Shown: positions 60,246 through 64,000 of the stretch, one piece after another
How the letters are laid out: every line of letters starts with the position of its first letter
Position numbering within the stretch: position 1 is the stretch's first letter
Assembly: GCF_047739745.1 (NCBI RefSeq)
Contig: NZ_JBLLVA010000020.1
Location: 33,285 to 97,284, forward strand
Direction of reading: 5' to 3'
Length of the DNA stretch: 64,000 nucleotides
From: Pseudaminobacter sp047739745
GTDB taxonomy: Bacteria; Pseudomonadota; Alphaproteobacteria; Rhizobiales; Rhizobiaceae
Position numbers and translations under genes: made by a program
The notes under the pieces: model-generated
Database searches by the model: none
The model's input: only the letters and a program-made list of their open reading frames with translations
Told to the model about the DNA's origin: nothing

Positions 60246-62498
60246 CTATTTTGCGGAAACCGGTTCGGGACTGGCGGTGCTGTCCAGATACTGCGTCAAC
60301 GCGCTGACCAGATGATAGAAGATGCTGGCCGGCACCTCGCTTGCAACCGAGCGGCCCCGCTCGTCAATCTGGTCGATCCACAAGCCAAGCGGCGCGGGGT
60401 CGATATGCCAGCGGAAAAGCCGGCCCACGCGCGCCTCGATCTCCGGCTTGAGGTCCGGGCCTGCGCAGCCGTCGAGCCCGATCGCCGCCTTGATCGCTTC
60501 GGTCTGCGGCCAGCTACGCGACACGCGATCGAGCGGCAGTCCCTGCCGCGACACCGCGCCATAGGCAAGGCCCGTCGCCCGGTTGAGCCCGTTGGCGATG
60601 GCCGAGGCATAGAGTTTCCTTGCGTAAGCCGTCAGGTCCTTCTGCCCGCTCCGGGCAGCGAAATCGACGAGCAGCGAGGCCCATTCGAAGTGGTGGCCGG
60701 GTTCGCTCCAGTCGCCTTTCTGGCCCTCGGCCGGCCGCCAGTCGTCATCGAAATGTTCGCCGATCGTCCAGCTTTCGGCATCGAAGAAATGGCTGCGGAA
60801 CAGATCGATGATGCGGGCCGCGCGCTTCAGATGGCTGCGGTCGCCAGTTGCCTTGTGCCAGGCGAGAAACGCTTCCAGCAGATGCATATGCGGATTGGAA
60901 TGGCGCGTGCCCTCGCCTGCCGGCGTCTCCAAAAATCCAGTCAAACGAGTGTCTTCGAGATGCGCGTCGAGAAAGGCGAAGGTTTCCGCACCAAGACGCA
61001 GGGCATCGGCGTTGCCGCACATATGCGCATTGGCCAAGGCCAGCAGCACGCAGGAATGGTCGTACGCGTCCTCGATCGGATCGGCGACGCTGCCGTCGAC
61101 GTTCAGCGTGCGCACCCAACCGCCGCGGTCGGTTCGGCCCTTGCCATCCATGAAGGCGAGGCCGTGGGCGATCAGTGCGTCGGCCGGACCATCCCAACCG
61201 CGTTGCTTGGCAACCGCAAAGGCATAGACTTGCCTTGCCATGGTGCGCATGCGCTTCGGCTTCATGCGCGCTGCCCCGTCGAAGCCCAGCGCTTCGAAAA
61301 AGCCGCCATAGCGCTGGTCCACGCCCGCCGTCGACCAAAGCGGCAGGGTTTCCTCGAAAAGCCAGTGGTGAACGCGCTGCCGCCAGGCGCCGCTGACCAG
61401 CACCTTGTCATGCGAGGGCGTGAACTTCGTTTCCAATCGCCCGCTCTTTTCAAGCTGCTCGACGATTTTCTTGACGTTCTGGCTGTGGCTGACTGGAGCG
61501 ACAAAAGTGGCATCGGGCGTGGCGACGATCGCCACATCCTTCAGACCGATCGCCGAGAGCAGGCGCCCTTCGCTGCGGATATAAGAGTTCTCGCAATCGA
61601 TCGCGACGACATCGCCGATGACGACATTTCCATGACCGTCGGATGGGCTGACGTCGAGCAGCGACTGCCATGATCCCAGATCGTTCCAGCGGAAAGTCGC
61701 CGGGACCATGGCGATATTTTCGATTCGCTCGGCAATTGCGTAGTCGATCGAAATGGAGGGAATCGTCTCGTAAAGTTCGAACGGCATGTAGAGACCCGAC
61801 AGGTCGCTCGTCGCCGCCTTGAACGCGCGCTCCGCCGCCTCCCATATCTGCGGCTGGAACTGCTTGAACGCTTCGCGCATGGTGCTGGCGCGGAACAGGA
61901 AAATGCCGCAGTTCCAAAAGAAATTCCCCGCCTCAAGATAGGCCTTGGCCGTTTCGAGATCCGGCTTTTCCACGAATCGCACCACATCCAGAACGGACGC
62001 CGGCTCGGTTGAGACCTCGATATAGCCGTAACCGGTCTCCGGCTGGGTCGGCTTGATGCCAAAGACGACAAGTCGCCCGTCGCCCGCGGCAGGAACACCC
62101 TTTTCGATCGTTTCCCAGAATTGCAGATCGGTGGAGATTTCGTGGTCGGACGGCACGACCAGCACGATGCCGTCTCCATAGGTTGCCAGTGTCTGCAGCG
62201 TGGCGGTCGCAACGGCCGCCGCGGTGTTTCGCCCCGTAGGTTCGAAGATTGCCCCGCCACCGGCAAGGTCGATTGCACCGATGTCGGCGTTGACACGTGC
62301 GGCATGCCGCTCCGAGGCGATCACGAATACTGGCGTTTCGCCATTTGGGCGCGCCCGCAGCCGCCGCAGGGTCTTCACCAGCATGGACCCGTCCCCGGAG
62401 AGATCATGGAACTGCTTGGGATTATCCTCGCGCGACAGAGGCCAAAGGCGTGATCCCACGCCGCCGCTCATCACGAAACTGATTATCCGGTCCGTCAT
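60246..62498 (-). CDS. Fused mannose-1-phosphate guanylyltransferase / AGE-type isomerase
   Basis: 750 residues. The N-terminal half (about 1-350) is a ManC-type nucleotidyltransferase: SGGVGSRLWPLSREDNPKQF, EPTGRNTAAAVATATLQTL, VPSDHEISTDL, FVEKPDLETAKAYLEAGNFF followed by WNCGIF. The C-terminal half (about 370-740) is an alpha/alpha-barrel AGE-type epimerase/isomerase: RVHHWLFEETLPLWSTAGVD, HSNPHMHLLEAFLAWHKATG, and SRSWPQTEAIKAAIGL. The usual cupin isomerase domain of ManC is absent. It probably converts fructose-6-phosphate-derived mannose-phosphate to GDP-mannose for polysaccharides. Start at 62498 has a GGCGAGG-like ribosome site. Confidence 0.9.
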   Translation of the reverse strand: MTDRIISFVMSGGVGSRLWPLSREDNPKQFHDLSGDGSMLVKTLRRLRARPNGETPVFVIASERHAARVNADIGAIDLAGGGAIFEPTGRNTAAAVATATLQTLATYGDGIVLVVPSDHEISTDLQFWETIEKGVPAAGDGRLVVFGIKPTQPETGYGYIEVSTEPASVLDVVRFVEKPDLETAKAYLEAGNFFWNCGIFLFRASTMREAFKQFQPQIWEAAERAFKAATSDLSGLYMPFELYETIPSISIDYAIAERIENIAMVPATFRWNDLGSWQSLLDVSPSDGHGNVVIGDVVAIDCENSYIRSEGRLLSAIGLKDVAIVATPDATFVAPVSHSQNVKKIVEQLEKSGRLETKFTPSHDKVLVSGAWRQRVHHWLFEETLPLWSTAGVDQRYGGFFEALGFDGAARMKPKRMRTMARQVYAFAVAKQRGWDGPADALIAHGLAFMDGKGRTDRGGWVRTLNVDGSVADPIEDAYDHSCVLLALANAHMCGNADALRLGAETFAFLDAHLEDTRLTGFLETPAGEGTRHSNPHMHLLEAFLAWHKATGDRSHLKRAARIIDLFRSHFFDAESWTIGEHFDDDWRPAEGQKGDWSEPGHHFEWASLLVDFAARSGQKDLTAYARKLYASAIANGLNRATGLAYGAVSRQGLPLDRVSRSWPQTEAIKAAIGLDGCAGPDLKPEIEARVGRLFRWHIDPAPLGLWIDQIDERGRSVASEVPASIFYHLVSALTQYLDSTASPEPVSAK

Positions 62499-62842
62499 CT
62501 CCGCCTCGCCCCCGCGCATTCCAGTCTATGTGGCCAGTCCTGGCCGATGCCTGATCAATTTGGAACAGCCAACGGTTCGCGAAACCGCGCGCCCGGCAAC
62601 CGATCCTGTCATATGCCATCGTCGAGCCGAAAAACCGCCCCTGCTTTTCGGACCGATGCTTAGCAAATTCCATCGCGGCAGCAACGGATTGCCACCGAAC
62701 CAAGCCTTACAGACATTCTTCAGATTGCGAAACACCGGAGCTCGGTCATAACTTCACCGAAATACGACATTTGCCGCCAAACTCTTTTCATTGGGTGCTT
62801 GCGGGAATTTTTTACGGCAGCTATAAGCCGCGCGTCTGGTCA
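62499..62842. other. Intergenic region before the tRNA
   Basis: 344 bases; no credible gene on either strand (a 69-codon minus-strand frame has no family features). It should carry the promoters of the sugar-nucleotide gene and of the tRNA. Confidence 0.6.
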
Positions 62843-62919
62843 CGGAGTGTAGCGCAGTCTGGTAGCGCACGTCGTTCGGGACGACGGGGTCGCAGGTTCA
62901 AATCCTGCCACTCCGACCA
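62843..62919 (+). tRNA. tRNA-Pro, anticodon CGG
   Basis: A complete 77-base cloverleaf with encoded CCA. The acceptor stem CGGAGTG pairs with CACTCCG, the D arm is GCGC...GCGC, the anticodon stem is CGTCG/CGACG with loop TTCGGGA (anticodon CGG, reading the proline codon CCG), and the T arm is GCAGG-TTCAAAT-CCTGC. tRNA-Pro genes are frequent integration sites; the tract to the right is decayed. Confidence 0.97.
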
Positions 62920-63072
62920 GTAAAATCAACAGCTTCGACTTCCCGGCCTAGCGCTGCCGCACGCACGCTAGCTGCGTACCCTTGACATCCATCCGTCAAC
63001 GCTCCCAGCTTCGTTGCCTTACTCATAAAGGCCCGCGCCTCTTGAGGGACTACGCGCTATTCTCCAAAAATC

Positions 63073-63390
63073 TCAGACGGCGCCGTTCTGCTCTTTGCGG
63101 CGTCGTATCCTGCGGCGCAGCCAAACATAACCACCTGCAACAACCAGGATCGGCAGCCCTGCCCCGACGACGGGGCCAGGCACTGCCAGATTTTTAGACC
63201 CGCCATTGCTGCGGCCGATGGAGGTAGATGCCCCTACTCCCCCGGCATTGACCGACAATGATATCGAACCACCCTTACCCCAGCCAAGCCCCGGTGTGTT
63301 CCCCCGATCCGGCGGCTTCGCCGCACTGATCGAAGACAGCGAGAATAAACAGACGGCGCTGGCGCAAAGCAATAGCTTCATGTTTGGCAT
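63073..63390 (-). CDS. Small secreted protein with C-terminal sorting-signal-like tail
   Basis: 105 residues. The start at 63390 has an AAGGAG ribosome site 7 bases upstream. A cleavable signal peptide (MPNMKLLLCASAVCLFSLSS, cleavage near ISAA-K) is followed by a Gly/Ser-rich mature part and a C-terminal tail with three parts: the motif VPGPVVGAGLP, a hydrophobic helix (ILVVAGGYVWL) and a basic end RRRIRRRK. This layout is like PEP-CTERM-type anchors. I recognise similar PGPVxGAGLP tails in other rhizobial proteins, but know no function. Confidence 0.75.
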   Translation of the reverse strand: MPNMKLLLCASAVCLFSLSSISAAKPPDRGNTPGLGWGKGGSISLSVNAGGVGASTSIGRSNGGSKNLAVPGPVVGAGLPILVVAGGYVWLRRRIRRRKEQNGAV

Positions 63391-63552
63391 CGCATTGCTC
63401 CTTGTTCATGTGTCATTGTATTTGACGGCGCCGAGGCAACACTTCAATCACCCGATGGGAGTAGGAGTGACTACTTCAAAACATTGCACTTCGGTTGAAA
63501 GCCCGCTGTTTCGGCGGGAGGCGTGAAGCATGGCGTCAGACTTCTTTGTCGG

Positions 63553-63603
63553 AGCAAATAGCCGGGTTTCCCTCAGCGTGTAGGCAAAGCCGTTATCGGA
63601 TAG
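63553..63603 (-). mobile_element. Remnant of IS3-family transposase
   Basis: The minus-strand translation reads LSDNGFAYTLRETRLFA, close to the LSDNGSxYTARETxxFA block of the DDE transposase (OrfB) of IS3-family elements. Only this block is readable; no terminal repeats or other transposase parts were found, so it is a small leftover. Confidence 0.55.
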
Positions 63604-63709
63604 ATGGCTCGATGGCGTGCGCCCGCCAGGGTTGTGCCGAACGCGCTGGGCCATGAACAACGGTCAGGTCCCCAAGTTTACATTTGGAGCTTACAAGCAT
63701 TGCTTACAG

Positions 63710-63915
63710 CAGTGCGGAAGAAGAGGAACCGCTGACGCCCGTCATTTCCATTAAACAGCCCAGTCAATGACGACTATATCGTCTGCCTGGAAGACGGGAG
63801 GAGATTGAAGTCGCTCGAACGCTGTCCGATACCAGCCTACGGACGGCTCCCGATGAGCATCTCAAGAAATGGCCCCCGGCCTGCAACTACCGATGGTGGC
63901 GTATACCGCCCTACA
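63710..63915 (+). pseudogene. Frameshifted mucR-like pseudogene
   Basis: Fragments in different frames match MucR in order: EEEEPLTPVISIKQP (to ~63760), then DDYIVCLEDGRRLKSLER (63769-63822) in the next frame, then PDEHLKKW in a third frame (about 63850-63873), followed by remains of the YPMVAPNY region. The zinc-finger helix HLMTHY is replaced by CPIPAY, so both metal-binding His are lost. At least two frameshifts make it dead. It is a different copy from the intact mucR at 36939. Confidence 0.8.
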
Positions 63916-64000
63916 CCCCGCAAATTGCTTAGCCCTTTAGTACTTTTTCCATGGCGGCGCCGCGTCCGCGTTTGGTGATATGCGGTATCAATGTAGTGCT

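Larger units (their letters stand above)
63391..64000. other. Decayed tract to the right edge
   Basis: 610 bases with no intact gene. It contains an IS3-type transposase scrap (minus strand) and a mucR pseudogene (plus strand), listed separately; the last ~80 bases show nothing recognisable. Confidence 0.6.

Noticed and set aside
60312..61673. A 453-codon plus-strand frame opposite the ManC/AGE gene
   Set aside because: Both enzyme domains are clear on the minus strand; the plus-strand translation is Arg/Gln-rich without motifs.
1..64000. CRISPR arrays, rRNA genes, intact insertion sequences, integrases
   Set aside because: Looked for repeated direct repeats with spacers, rRNA sequence, and paired terminal repeats with transposase or integrase; none seen apart from the IS3 scrap at 63553-63603.

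Overview
The window is a stretch of GC-rich alphaproteobacterial chromosome, most likely from the Rhizobiales (Hyphomicrobiales), in the Phyllobacteriaceae/Mesorhizobium neighbourhood. The evidence is the cytochrome c maturation genes followed by degP and a two-component pair, a FeuP/FeuQ-type two-component system, a MucR/Ros zinc-finger regulator, many Rhizobiales-restricted DUF proteins (DUF6456, DUF5330, DUF1491, DUF6107), and a bet operon with a choline sulfatase. Gene order is described from sequence; family names come from recognised motifs, not from a database search.

Layout. 1-10.2 kb (minus strand): a truncated histidine kinase with its response regulator, a DegP-type protease, ccmI-ccmE-ccmF-ccmH, a surface lipoprotein, and a FeuP/FeuQ-like system preceded by a small periplasmic protein that may be a FeuN-type inhibitor. 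10.3-25.3 kb (minus strand): an almost continuous, translationally coupled cluster of 17-18 head and tail genes with the order of the Rhodobacter capsulatus gene transfer agent (terminase, portal, prohead protease, capsid, connectors, tail, host-specificity protein), ending in a small holin-like membrane protein. A strong promoter-like site with a palindrome lies upstream, a terminator-like hairpin follows the capsid gene, and the two tail-chaperone genes look joined by a programmed -1 frameshift at GTTAAAC. 25.4-37.4 kb: a class A penicillin-binding protein, a split DUF1214/DUF1254 pair, an RcnB-like protein, DUF2336, a DivJ/PleC-like histidine kinase, SufE, a stand-alone DnaA domain-IV-like regulator with a DUF6456 protein, and MucR.

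37.8-53.9 kb: oligopeptidase B, two cytochromes c, Fe-superoxide dismutase, a branched-chain aminotransferase, a haloacid dehalogenase, an L,D-transpeptidase, a HerA-like ATPase, a two-subunit methylmalonyl-CoA mutase, an AbrB/Doc toxin-antitoxin pair whose toxin lacks the usual Fic His, a GreA/GreB factor, an asparaginase and a thiolase. 54-60.2 kb: betI-betC-GST-betA-betB for making glycine betaine from choline-O-sulfate and choline, with a perfect inverted repeat before betI. 60.2-62.5 kb: a fused mannose-1-phosphate guanylyltransferase/AGE-type isomerase. 62.8-64 kb: tRNA-Pro(CGG) followed by a decayed tract with a small secreted protein carrying a sorting-signal-like C-terminus, an IS3-type transposase scrap and a frameshifted mucR copy.

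The most interesting system is the gene transfer agent cluster and its control elements. Inside it, the frameshift site is the best-supported unannotated feature. No CRISPR array, rRNA or intact insertion sequence was seen.
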